DNA from: Lysobacteraceae bacterium
GTDB taxonomy: Bacteria > Pseudomonadota > Gammaproteobacteria > Xanthomonadales > Xanthomonadaceae
NCBI GenBank assembly: GCA_018333835.1
Contig: JAGXSL010000172.1
Location: forward strand, 1-39,823
Direction: 5' to 3'
Length of the DNA stretch: 39,823 nucleotides
How positions within the stretch are numbered: the first letter of the stretch is position 1; every line of letters starts with the position of its first letter. Shown in pieces: positions 30,143 through 38,956 of this stretch. Below the pieces are notes generated by a model, which worked only from the letters and a program-made list of their open reading frames with translations, did not search any database and was not told the origin of the DNA. Made by a program: the position numbers and the translations under genes.

Positions 30143-33100
30143 TCAGCGGGCGGCGGCGTGGTGGCCGGCGGCCACCAGCTGCCCGAGGCGGCGCACCGCG
30201 ACCAGCAGGGTGGCGTAATCGACGCCACGCAGCAGGCGCATGTCGGCGAACATGGCGAGGGTGCGGCGCAGGCCAAGGTCCTCGCGGGCCAGCCAGGTGC
30301 CCAAGGCCTCGCCCACCGGCCGGCCGGCGGGAAGGCCGGCCAGCACCTGCCCCACCAGCACGCTCTGCTGCTGCTGCAATTCGTCGCGCAGCGCGCTGCG
30401 AGCCTGGGCATGCCAGGGACCCTCGACCGGCAACTGCTCGACCTGGTCCATCAGCCACTTGGTGTGCAGCGCCTCGGAAAGGGCGAAGTAGAGCACCGCC
30501 ACGTCGGCCACCGGCAGGCCACGCTCGAGGGCGATGACCGCGATGTCCGGACCGTAGGTGAGGAACGGCAGGGCCGCGAGGTCGGTCGCCATCGCCGGCC
30601 CGAAACCACGGCGCGCCCAGGCCTCGGCACTGTCGGTGAACTGGGCGCGCGCCTCGGCGGGAAGGGCCTGCGGCAGGGTCTGGCGAAGCTCGCGCAGGGG
30701 ATCGGCGAAGCGCTCGACCATGGCGGCGATGCCGAGCTTGCCGCCGGGGCGGTTGAGCATCCAGCGGGTGTACTGGCGCAGCAGGTGCCAGATCGCCATC
30801 AGGGCGTCGATCTGCGCTGTCTCCGGCACCTTGAGGTCGGCGGCGTCGATCGCCGACCACCACTGCCTGGCATCGAGGATCTCGCGGGCGATGGTGTAGG
30901 CCTTGGCGATCTGCGCCGGTGGTTCGCCCGCGTCCTCCTGCATGCGCAGCACGAAGGTGGCGCCCATGCGGTTGACCATCGAGTTGGTGACCGCGGTGGC
31001 GATGATCTCGCGGCGCAGGCGGTGGCCCTCCATGTCGGCGGCGTAACGCTCCTGCAGGGCTTTGGGGAAGTAGCGCAGCAGCTCGCGCGAGAGGTACGGG
31101 TCCTCCGGCACGTCGCTGTCGAGCAGCTGGTTGAAGATCACGATCTTGTCGTAACTGAGCAGGATCGAAAGCTCCGGCCGGGTCAGGCCGAGGCCGCGCG
31201 AGCGGCGGTCGCTGAACTCGGCATCGGAGGGCAGGAACTCGATGGCGCGGTCGAGCAGGCCCTGCGATTCCAGCGTGCGGACCAGGTGCTGGAAGCTGCC
31301 GAGCCGCGGCGCGCTCATCCGTTCCATCAGGCTGATGGCCTGGTTCTGCCGGTAGTTGTCGTTGAGCACCAGTTCGCCGACCTCGTCGGTCATCTCGGCG
31401 AGCAGGGCGTTGCGCTGCTCCAGCGTCAGCCCGCCGCGGGCCATCACCGCGTCGAGCAGGATCTTGATGTTGACCTCGTGGTCGGAGGTGTCGACGCCGG
31501 CCGAGTTGTCGATGAAGTCGGTGTTGAGCAGCACGCCGTTCAGCGCCGCCTCGATGCGGCCCTTCTGGGTCATGCCGAGGTTGCCGCCCTCGCCCACCAC
31601 CTTGCAGCGCAGCTCCCTGCCGTCGACGCGCAGGGCGTCGTTGGCACGGTCGCCGGCGTCGGCATGGGTCTCGGCACTGGCCTTGACGTAGGTGCCGATG
31701 CCGCCGTTCCAGAGCAGGTCGACCGGCGCCTTCAGGATGGCGTTCATCAGCGCGGCCGGCGTCATCTGATCGACCGCCTCCTCGATGCCGAGCGCCGCGC
31801 GCACCTGCGGGCTCACCGGGATGTGCTTGGCCGAACGCGGGTACACGCCGCCGCCGGCCGAGATCAGCGCCCGGTCGTAGTCGTCCCAGCTCGAGCGCGG
31901 CAGCCGGAACAGGCGCTCGCGCTCGGCGAAGGAAGCCCCGGCATCCGGGTCGGGATCGAGGAAGATGTGGCGGTGGTCGAAGGCCGCCAGCAATCGGATG
32001 TGCTTCGAGAGCAGCATGCCGTTGCCGAACACGTCGCCGGACATGTCGCCGACGCCGACGACCGTGAAGTCCTGCGTCTGGCAGTCGCGGCCCAGCGCGC
32101 GGAAGTGGCGCTTCACCGACTCCCACGCACCACGGGCGGTGATGCCCATGCCCTTGTGGTCGTAGCCGGCCGAACCGCCCGAGGCGAAGGCGTCGCCCAG
32201 CCAGAAGCCGTGCTCGGCGCTGATGCCGTTGGCGATGTCGGAGAAGCTGGCCGTGCCCTTGTCGGCGGCGACCACCAGGTAGGGATCGTCGGCGTCGTGG
32301 CGCACCACGTCGACCGGTGGCACGATCCGGCCGTCGACGATGTTGTCGGTGATATCCAGCAGGCCGTGGATGAAGCGCTTGTAGCTGGCGATGCCCTCGG
32401 CCATCCAGGCGTCGCGGTCGCTGCTGGGCGGCAGCCGCTTCGGGAAGAAGCCACCCTTGCTACCGACCGGCACGATCACCGTGTTCTTCACCATCTGCGC
32501 CTTGACGAGCCCCAGCACCTCGGTGCGGAAGTCCTCGCGGCGGTCCGACCAGCGCAGGCCGCCGCGGGCCACCGGCCCGAAGCGCAGGTGGACGCCCTCG
32601 ACCCAGGGCGAGTACACGAAGATCTCGCGATAGGGGCGCGGCTTCGGCAGGTCCGGCACCTTGGCCGGGTCGAACTTGAAGCTGATGGAATCCCGGTGCG
32701 GGCCCGCGTGGATCTGGAAGAAACTGGTCCGCAAGGTGGCCTGGATGACCGCCCGGAAGCTGCGCAGGATGCGGTCCTCGTCGAGGCTCGCGACCTGCTC
32801 CAGCATCTGGCCGATGGCCTCGTCGCAGGCGGCGATGGCGGCCTCCCGGCTGGAGCCCGGGAAGTCGCGGCGCGGGTCGAAGCGCGCCTCGAACAGTTCG
32901 ACGAGGAGTCGCGCCGCCTGCGGGTAGCGCGCCAGCGTCTGCTCCATGTAGGCCTGCGAAAACGGCACGCCGGTCTGCAGCAGGTACTTGGCGTAGCCGC
33001 GCAGCATCGCCACCTGCCGCCAGGCGAGGCCGGCGGCCAGCACGAGCTTGTTGAAGCCGTCGTTCTCGGCGTCGCCGCTCCAGACGTGTTCGAAGGCCGC

Positions 33101-34930
33101 CTCGAAATGCGCCCGCACCGCGGCCAGGTCGCCGAGCGGACACTGCGGCTCCACCACGAAATCCTGGATCGCGATGGTGCGGCCCTCGCCGTCGGAGAGT
33201 GCGTGGGGATGCTCGGAGAGGATGCGCAGGCCGAGGTTCTCCAGCATCGGCAGGGCGTCGGAGAGTGCGATGGCGTGCTCGAGGCGGATCGCCTTGAAGC
33301 GCAGGCCCTCGGATGTCGAGTAGAGCGAGAGCTTCAGGTCGGCTTCGCCGGCGAGGTGGTCGGCCTGCACCAGGTCGAGCGCCGCCGCCTCCGGCGGCAC
33401 GGTGTCCATGTAACCCGGTGGCAGGCCCCGGGCGAAGCGCCGTGCCAGCCGCAAGCCCTCGCCCTCGCCGCGCAGGCGGACCAGGGCCTCGCGCAGGCCG
33501 TCCTGCCAGTTGCGGACGATGGCGGCGATGCGCTGTTCGAGCTGGGCCGGATCGACCCCGGCCTCGATCCCCGGGCGGGGGCGGACCACCAGGTACATCT
33601 GCGCCAGCGGCGAACTGCCGATCTGGATGCTGGAATCGAGCCGATCGCCCTGCAGCTCGTCGCGCAGCAGGGCTTCGATGCGGCTGCGGACTTCGCCGCT
33701 GAAGCGGTCGCGCGGGATGTAGACCAGCGCGGTGAAGAAGCGGCCGTAGCGGTCGCGGCGCAGGAACAGCCGACTGCGCGGCCGTTCGTGCAGGGTGAGG
33801 ATGCCCATCGCGGTGCCGAACAGCTCCTCGGTCGAGGCCTGGAACAGCTCGTCGCGCGGCAGGGTGTCGAGGATGTGGCGCAGGGCCTTGCCGCTGTGGC
33901 TGCCGGGCGCCAGGCCGGAGCGCTCCATGATCTGGTCATGGCGGCGCCGCACCAGCGGGATCTCCCAGGGCCGGCGGTTGTAGGCGCCCGAGGTGTAGAG
34001 GCCGAGGAAACGCCGTTCGGCGATCGCATTGCCATCGGCGTCGTAGTCCAGCACGCCGATGTAATCCATGTAGCCGGGCCGGTGCACGGTGGCCCGGGCG
34101 TTGGTCTTGGTCAGGATCAGCACGTCGCGCTCGCCGCTGCGCCGCCGCGCCAGCACCTCGGCGAGCGGACGCGGGCCGTGCGAGGGGGTCGCGCGCATCA
34201 GGCCGAGCCCGCTGCCCTCGACCGGCACCAGCAGCCGTGCCTCGTCCTCGCCAATGACCCGGTACTCGCGGTAGCCGAGGAACGTGAAGTGGTTGTCGGC
34301 CGCCCAGTGCAGGAAATCCTGGGCCTCGGTGCGGGCCACGTTGTTGACCGGCAGCGGACGGCTGGAGAGTTCGTCGGCGGCACGCACCATCGCCTCGCGC
34401 ATCGCCGCCCAGTCCTGCACACAGATACGCACATCGGCGAGCACCGCCTCCAGCCGGGCCTGGAGGGCGGGCAGTTCCTCGGCCGGCTGGCGGTCGATCT
34501 CGATGTGCATCAGCGATTCCGCCCTGCCCGCGCCGATCGCGACCAGAGTCCCGGCCTCGCGCCGGACCGCAAGGACCGGATGCACCAGCAAGTGGGTGCC
34601 GATGCCGTGCTCGGCCAGGGCCATGCTGGTCGAGTCGACCAGGAACGGCATGTCGTCGTTGACCACCTGCAGCACGCTGTGGCTGCTCGACTCCGGGTTG
34701 AACAGACGGATCTTGGGTACGCCGGGGGCGCGCCGCTCCGCGAAGGCGAGGAACTCCCGGGCCAGCGCCAGCCATTCCGCCGCCGGCCGCTGGGCCAGTT
34801 CCTCGGCCGGCAGGCGGTCGTAGAGCGCCGCGACGAAGTCCACCAGCAGGGTCTTGGCGGGATCGGCCACGGCGGCGGCCTGGACCAGGGCGGTCAATTC
34901 GGCATTCGGAGCGGGGTTCGGGGCACTCAT
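30143..34930 (-). CDS. gdhB: NAD-specific glutamate dehydrogenase, large (about 180 kDa) type
   Basis: A 1595-residue enzyme of the large bacterial NAD-GDH family (Bac_GDH), which oxidatively deaminates glutamate to 2-oxoglutarate. The N-terminal third is regulatory (ACT-like segments, for example HSVLQVVNDDMPFLVDS near 75-100). The catalytic region has GPVARGGLRWSDRREDFRTEV and KNTVIVPVGSKGGFF, then VGVGDMSGDVFGNGML and WNGGIGTYVKASAETH for the NAD domain. The long C-terminal helical region ends near the nadK start. Length is typical for the class found in Pseudomonas and Xanthomonas. The ATG at 34930 was chosen because the frame upstream lies inside uup. There is no clear ribosome site. Confidence 0.95.
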   Translation of the reverse strand: MSAPNPAPNAELTALVQAAAVADPAKTLLVDFVAALYDRLPAEELAQRPAAEWLALAREFLAFAERRAPGVPKIRLFNPESSSHSVLQVVNDDMPFLVDSTSMALAEHGIGTHLLVHPVLAVRREAGTLVAIGAGRAESLMHIEIDRQPAEELPALQARLEAVLADVRICVQDWAAMREAMVRAADELSSRPLPVNNVARTEAQDFLHWAADNHFTFLGYREYRVIGEDEARLLVPVEGSGLGLMRATPSHGPRPLAEVLARRRSGERDVLILTKTNARATVHRPGYMDYIGVLDYDADGNAIAERRFLGLYTSGAYNRRPWEIPLVRRRHDQIMERSGLAPGSHSGKALRHILDTLPRDELFQASTEELFGTAMGILTLHERPRSRLFLRRDRYGRFFTALVYIPRDRFSGEVRSRIEALLRDELQGDRLDSSIQIGSSPLAQMYLVVRPRPGIEAGVDPAQLEQRIAAIVRNWQDGLREALVRLRGEGEGLRLARRFARGLPPGYMDTVPPEAAALDLVQADHLAGEADLKLSLYSTSEGLRFKAIRLEHAIALSDALPMLENLGLRILSEHPHALSDGEGRTIAIQDFVVEPQCPLGDLAAVRAHFEAAFEHVWSGDAENDGFNKLVLAAGLAWRQVAMLRGYAKYLLQTGVPFSQAYMEQTLARYPQAARLLVELFEARFDPRRDFPGSSREAAIAACDEAIGQMLEQVASLDEDRILRSFRAVIQATLRTSFFQIHAGPHRDSISFKFDPAKVPDLPKPRPYREIFVYSPWVEGVHLRFGPVARGGLRWSDRREDFRTEVLGLVKAQMVKNTVIVPVGSKGGFFPKRLPPSSDRDAWMAEGIASYKRFIHGLLDITDNIVDGRIVPPVDVVRHDADDPYLVVAADKGTASFSDIANGISAEHGFWLGDAFASGGSAGYDHKGMGITARGAWESVKRHFRALGRDCQTQDFTVVGVGDMSGDVFGNGMLLSKHIRLLAAFDHRHIFLDPDPDAGASFAERERLFRLPRSSWDDYDRALISAGGGVYPRSAKHIPVSPQVRAALGIEEAVDQMTPAALMNAILKAPVDLLWNGGIGTYVKASAETHADAGDRANDALRVDGRELRCKVVGEGGNLGMTQKGRIEAALNGVLLNTDFIDNSAGVDTSDHEVNIKILLDAVMARGGLTLEQRNALLAEMTDEVGELVLNDNYRQNQAISLMERMSAPRLGSFQHLVRTLESQGLLDRAIEFLPSDAEFSDRRSRGLGLTRPELSILLSYDKIVIFNQLLDSDVPEDPYLSRELLRYFPKALQERYAADMEGHRLRREIIATAVTNSMVNRMGATFVLRMQEDAGEPPAQIAKAYTIAREILDARQWWSAIDAADLKVPETAQIDALMAIWHLLRQYTRWMLNRPGGKLGIAAMVERFADPLRELRQTLPQALPAEARAQFTDSAEAWARRGFGPAMATDLAALPFLTYGPDIAVIALERGLPVADVAVLYFALSEALHTKWLMDQVEQLPVEGPWHAQARSALRDELQQQQSVLVGQVLAGLPAGRPVGEALGTWLAREDLGLRRTLAMFADMRLLRGVDYATLLVAVRRLGQLVAAGHHAAAR

Positions 34931-34960
34931 GGGGGGGTGGACGGCGAGGTGAAGGCGCGA

Positions 34961-34966
34961 AGTGTA
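34961..34966 (-). promoter_or_regulatory. Putative -10 element of the glutamate dehydrogenase operon
   Basis: On the minus strand GGGTACACTTCGCGCC spans the 61-bp gap between uup and the dehydrogenase gene. TACACT (complement of 34961-34966) would start transcription about 24 nt before the ATG. No -35 box is seen. The same element occurs before deaD, uup and rne. Confidence 0.42.
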
Positions 34967-34991
34967 CCCGGCGGCGGCCCGGGGCCGGGGA

Positions 34992-36929
34992 TCAGCCCTC
35001 CAGCTCGGCCCAGCGCGCGAAGGCCGCGTCCAGCCCGGCTTGCAGCGCCGCCATCCGGGCATGGTGCGCGGCCTGCGCCGCGCCGTCCCGCGCGTAGAAG
35101 TCCGGTGCCGAAAGCGCTTCGGTGAGGGCCGCCATCTCCCTTTCGAGGGCGTCGATCCGTCCCGGCAGGGCCTCGAGTTCGCGCTGCTCCTTGAAGCCGA
35201 GCCGGCGCTTCGGCGCTGGGGTGGCTGCGGCACCTGAGGCCCCGGCGTCGGGCGCAGCGCCCGTCGATGCCGACCCGGGGAGCTGGCTGGGGGCGGGGCT
35301 CGATGCGGACGGCTTGGCCACCGCGCCGGCGGTCGCCGCCACGCTGGCCGCGGGCCGCTGCCGCAACCAGTCGCTGTAGCCGCCGACGTACTCGCCGACC
35401 CGGCCATTGCCCTCCATCACCAGGGTCGAGGTCACCACGGCATCGAGGAAATCGCGGTCGTGGCTGACCAGCAGCAGGGTGCCGGGGTAGTCGCCGAGCA
35501 GCTCCTCCAGCAGCTCCAGCGTCTCGACGTCGAGGTCGTTGGTCGGCTCGTCCATCACCAGCAGGTTGGAAGGCTGGGCGAAGAGCCGCGCCAGCAGCAG
35601 GCGGTTGCGTTCGCCGCCCGAAAGCTTGTGGATCGGCGCGCGGGCGCGCTCCGGCGTGAACAGGAAGTCCTGCAGGTAGCCCATCACGTGCTTGCGCTGG
35701 CCGCCCACCTCGACGAACTCGGCACCCTGCGAGACGTTGTCGAGCGCGTTCCAGTCCTCGCGCAGGGCCATGCGGTACTGGTCGAAGTAGGCGACCTGGA
35801 GCCCGGTGCCCTGCCGCACCTCGCCGGCCTGCGGCGCGAGCTCGCCGAGCAGCAGGCGGATCAGCGTGGTCTTGCCGCTGCCGTTCGGGCCGACCAGGCC
35901 GATGCGGTCGCCGCGCATAACCGTCAGGTCGAGCCCACGCACCAGCGCCTTGTCGCCATGCGCGAAGCACAGGCCTTTGGTCTCGATGACCTTGCGGCCG
36001 CTCTGCTGCCCTTCGGCCAGCGCCATCCGTACGTTGCCGGTCTTGTCGCGGCGCTCGGCGCGCTCGCGGCGCATGGCCTCCAGCCGGCGCACGCGGCCCT
36101 CGTCGCGGGTGCGGCGGGCCTTGATGCCCTGGCGGATCCAGACTTCCTCCTGCGCCAGCAGCTTGTCGAAGCGTGCGTTCTCCTGCGCCTCGGCGTGGGC
36201 ACGCTCGGCCTGCCGGCGCTGGTAGTTGGCCCAGTCGCCGGACCAGCTCGTCAGCGCGCCGCGGTCGATCTCGACGATCCGCGTGGCCAGCGCCTTCAGG
36301 AAGCGGCGGTCGTGGGTGACGAAGACGATGCTGCCGGCATGGTCGAGCAGCGCCGCCTCCAGCGCCTCGATGGCGGCGATGTCGAGGTGGTTGGTGGGTT
36401 CGTCGAGCAGCAGCACCTGCGGCTCGGCGACGAAGGCGCGGGCCAGCAGCACGCGGCGCTTCAGGCCACCGGACTGGGCGCTGAAGGGCAGTTCGCCATC
36501 GAGCCCGAGCTTGGTCAGCGTGGCCGCGACCCGGGCCTCCAGCCGCCAGCCGTCGGCAGCATCGATACGCGCCTGCACGCGGCCCAAGGCCTCCATGTCG
36601 ATGTCCTCGGCATGGCTCAGATGATGGAACTCGGCGATGTCGCGCCCGACCGAACCGAGGCCGTCCGCGACCACGTCGTAGATCGAGCCCGCGAGGTGGG
36701 CGGGCACCTCCTGCTCCAGCCGCGCCACGCGCACGCCGCCCTCGAGTCGGCGCTCGCCGTCGTCGGGGGCGATCTCGCCGGCGATCAGCTTCAGCAGGGT
36801 GGACTTGCCGGCGCCGTTGCGGCCGATCAGGGCGATGCGTTCGCCGGCGTCGATGGCGAGGTCGACGCCATCGAGCAGGCGCGGGCCGCCGACGCCATAG
36901 TCGACGCGATTCAGGGTGAGCAGAGGCAT
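34992..36929 (-). CDS. uup: ABC-F ATPase Uup
   Basis: A 645-residue soluble protein with two ABC ATPase domains and no membrane segments. Walker A motifs are GRNGAGKST (36-44) and GPNGSGKTT (about 345). The signature motifs are SGGLKRR and LSGGERNR, and the Walker B sites are LLLDEPTNHLD and LVMDEPTNDLD. The ABC-F linker (ERAHAEAQENARFDKLLAQEEVWIRQGIKARRTRDEGRVRRLE) lies between the domains. An A/P-rich hinge leads to a C-terminal coiled coil (GRIDALEREMAALTEAL...), the DNA-binding region typical of Uup. It acts in ribosome-associated quality control and genome stability. It has no ribosome site: the ATG lies 7 bp after a TACACT element. Confidence 0.93.
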   Translation of the reverse strand: MPLLTLNRVDYGVGGPRLLDGVDLAIDAGERIALIGRNGAGKSTLLKLIAGEIAPDDGERRLEGGVRVARLEQEVPAHLAGSIYDVVADGLGSVGRDIAEFHHLSHAEDIDMEALGRVQARIDAADGWRLEARVAATLTKLGLDGELPFSAQSGGLKRRVLLARAFVAEPQVLLLDEPTNHLDIAAIEALEAALLDHAGSIVFVTHDRRFLKALATRIVEIDRGALTSWSGDWANYQRRQAERAHAEAQENARFDKLLAQEEVWIRQGIKARRTRDEGRVRRLEAMRRERAERRDKTGNVRMALAEGQQSGRKVIETKGLCFAHGDKALVRGLDLTVMRGDRIGLVGPNGSGKTTLIRLLLGELAPQAGEVRQGTGLQVAYFDQYRMALREDWNALDNVSQGAEFVEVGGQRKHVMGYLQDFLFTPERARAPIHKLSGGERNRLLLARLFAQPSNLLVMDEPTNDLDVETLELLEELLGDYPGTLLLVSHDRDFLDAVVTSTLVMEGNGRVGEYVGGYSDWLRQRPAASVAATAGAVAKPSASSPAPSQLPGSASTGAAPDAGASGAAATPAPKRRLGFKEQRELEALPGRIDALEREMAALTEALSAPDFYARDGAAQAAHHARMAALQAGLDAAFARWAELEG

Positions 36930-36936
36930 GCGGCGC

Positions 36937-36942
36937 AGTGTA
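36937..36942 (-). promoter_or_regulatory. Putative -10 element of uup (leaderless arrangement)
   Basis: On the minus strand GCGTACACTGCGCCGC leads straight into the ATG. TACACT (complement of 36937-36942) ends 7 nt before the start codon, so transcription would begin at or next to the A of ATG. No Shine-Dalgarno sequence or -35 box is visible. Confidence 0.4.
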
Positions 36943-36964
36943 CGCGCCGGCCCCGAAGCTCGGG

Positions 36965-36970
36965 TACACT
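36965..36970 (+). promoter_or_regulatory. Putative -10 element of the DEAD-box helicase gene
   Basis: CGGGTACACTCCGCGCCC contains TACACT (36965-36970) and a GC-rich discriminator. The start would be near 36977, giving a 41-nt leader with GAGG 7-10 nt before the ATG. No -35 box is clear. Confidence 0.45.
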
Positions 36971-37017
36971 CCGCGCCCTTCCCGCCGGGCTTTTCCGCCG
37001 GCACTCTCGAGGCCGCC

Positions 37018-38940
37018 ATGAGCGCCGATACCGACCCCGCCAACGAAGCGCCCTCGCTGCGCTTCGCCGACCTCGCCCTGCCCGAGAGCCTGATGAAGGC
37101 GCTGGCCGCGGTCGGCTACGAATCCCCCTCGCCGATCCAGGCCGCCACCATCCCGCCCCTGCTCGCGGGCCGCGACGTGCTCGGCCAGGCCCAGACCGGC
37201 ACCGGCAAGACCGCCGCCTTCGCCCTGCCCCTGCTCGCCCGCATCGCCGAGGAGCCGGCCGGCACGCCGAAGGTCGTGGTGCTCGCGCCGACCCGCGAAC
37301 TCGCCATCCAGGTCGCCGAGGCCTTCCAGAAGTACGCCGCCTTCCTCCCCGGTTTCCAGGTGCTGCCGATCTACGGCGGCCAGGCCTACGGCCCGCAGCT
37401 CGGTGCCCTGAAGCGCGGCGTGCATGTCGTCGTCGGCACGCCGGGCCGCGTCATCGATCATCTGGAGCGCGGCTCGCTGGATCTCTCGCAGCTCAGGGCG
37501 CTGGTGCTCGACGAAGCCGACGAGATGCTGCGCATGGGCTTCATCGACGACGTCGAGGCGGTGCTGAAGAAGACCCCGCCGCAGCGCCAGGTGGCGCTGT
37601 TCTCGGCGACCATGCCGCCGCCGATCAGGCGCATCGCCCAGACCTACCTGAAGGACCCGGTGGAAGTGGCCATCCAGGCCAAGACCACCACGGCCACCAA
37701 CATCCGCCAGCGGATGTGGATGGTCAGCGGCCTGCACAAATTGGACGCGCTCACCCGCATCCTCGAGGCCGAAACCTTCGATGCGATGATCGTCTTCGCG
37801 CGCACCAAGCAGGCCACGCAGGAGCTCGCCGAGAAGCTGGCCGCCCGTGGCCTCGCTGCCGCCGCCATCCACGGCGACGTGCAGCAGGCGCAGCGCGAGC
37901 GCACCATCCAGCAGCTGAAAGACCGCAAGATCGACATCCTCGTCGCCACCGACGTCGCCGCTCGAGGGCTCGACGTCGAGCGCATCAGCCACGTGCTGAA
38001 CTACGACATCCCCTACGACACCGAGAGCTACGTCCACCGCATCGGCCGCACCGGCCGCGCCGGCCGCAGCGGCGAGGCCATCCTGTTCGTCAGCCCGCGC
38101 GAACGCGGCATGCTCAAGGCCATCGAGCGCGCCACCCGCCAGCCGATCGAGCCGATGACCCTGCCCTCGGTACAGGCCGTCAACGATTCGCGCATCACCC
38201 GCTTCCTCGACCGCATCACTCAGGCCCGCCAGCTCGACGACGTCGGCGTCTACCGCAGCCTGGTCGAGCGCTACGAGACCGAGCACAACGTACCGGCCAT
38301 CGAGATCGCCGCGGCGCTGGCCCGCCTGCTGCAGGGCGACACGCCGCTCCTGATGGAGCCGCCGAGCCGCGAGGCGCGCGTGGAGCGCGAATCCGGCGGC
38401 GAGCGTCCGGAGCGCCCCGAGCGGCGTGAGCGCGTGGATTTCGACCGGCTGCCGCGGCAGCCGCGCGGCGAGCCGATGAGCTGGCGCCCGGAGACGCGCG
38501 CGCCGCGCGAAGGCGCCGCGCCGAAGCCGCGCCCGCCCAAGTTCGACAGCGCGCCGCGTCCGCCGGAGCCGGGCTTCGCGACCTACTGGATCGCCGTCGG
38601 CCACGCCCACCAGGTGAAGCCGGGCAACATCGTCGGCGCCATCGCCAACGAGGCCGGGCTCGACGCGGCGCACATCGGCCGCATCAACATCCGCACCCAC
38701 GACACCCTGGTCGACCTGCCCGAGGGCATGCCCAAGGAAGTCATGGCGCACCTGAAGAAAGTGCGCGTCGCCGGCCAGGCCCTGATGCTGAAGGCCTACG
38801 ACCCGTCGAAGGACGACGGCGGCGAGATCGAGGGGGCGGCGCCGCGCTTCCCGAAGAAGGGTGGCTTCAAGCCCGGCGGCTTCAAGCCGGGAGGCTCCAG
38901 GCCCGGCGGTTTCAAGGGCCGTCCCAAGCACGATTCCTGA
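37018..38940 (+). CDS. deaD: DEAD-box RNA helicase, DeaD/CsdA type
   Basis: A 640-residue ATP-dependent RNA helicase. Visible motifs are the Q motif (YESPSPIQ), AQTGTGKT at 58-65, PTRELAIQ, TPGRV, DEAD at 165-168, SAT, and in the second RecA domain ATDVAARGLDVE and HRIGRTGRAGR. A charged linker (REARVERESGGERPERPERRERV) leads to a C-terminal DbpA-type RNA-binding domain (GFATYWIAVGHAHQVKPGNIVGAIANEAGLDAAHIGRI...). The protein ends with a GGFKP repeat tail. The domain order is that of CsdA/DeaD, which aids ribosome assembly and cold-shock mRNA unwinding. A link to RNase E is possible from family knowledge. Confidence 0.93.
   Translation: MSADTDPANEAPSLRFADLALPESLMKALAAVGYESPSPIQAATIPPLLAGRDVLGQAQTGTGKTAAFALPLLARIAEEPAGTPKVVVLAPTRELAIQVAEAFQKYAAFLPGFQVLPIYGGQAYGPQLGALKRGVHVVVGTPGRVIDHLERGSLDLSQLRALVLDEADEMLRMGFIDDVEAVLKKTPPQRQVALFSATMPPPIRRIAQTYLKDPVEVAIQAKTTTATNIRQRMWMVSGLHKLDALTRILEAETFDAMIVFARTKQATQELAEKLAARGLAAAAIHGDVQQAQRERTIQQLKDRKIDILVATDVAARGLDVERISHVLNYDIPYDTESYVHRIGRTGRAGRSGEAILFVSPRERGMLKAIERATRQPIEPMTLPSVQAVNDSRITRFLDRITQARQLDDVGVYRSLVERYETEHNVPAIEIAAALARLLQGDTPLLMEPPSREARVERESGGERPERPERRERVDFDRLPRQPRGEPMSWRPETRAPREGAAPKPRPPKFDSAPRPPEPGFATYWIAVGHAHQVKPGNIVGAIANEAGLDAAHIGRINIRTHDTLVDLPEGMPKEVMAHLKKVRVAGQALMLKAYDPSKDDGGEIEGAAPRFPKKGGFKPGGFKPGGSRPGGFKGRPKHDS
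38860..38919 (+). repeat. Four 15-bp in-frame repeats encoding GGFKP-type units
   Basis: Four units at 38860, 38875, 38890 and 38905 encode GGFKP, GGFKP, GGSRP and GGFKG at the helicase C-terminus. Repeats of this Gly/basic type are common RNA-binding tails. The units differ at synonymous positions, so the expansion is not very recent. Confidence 0.8.
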
Positions 38941-38956
38941 AGCCCGCGACCCTGTC

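Noticed and set aside
29408-35125. A 1905-codon open frame on the plus strand across the glutamate dehydrogenase, nadK and uup region
   Set aside because: It is antisense to well-recognised genes, has a composition dominated by H, R, A, G, V and D, and shows no domain. Long antisense frames arise from the high G+C at third codon positions.
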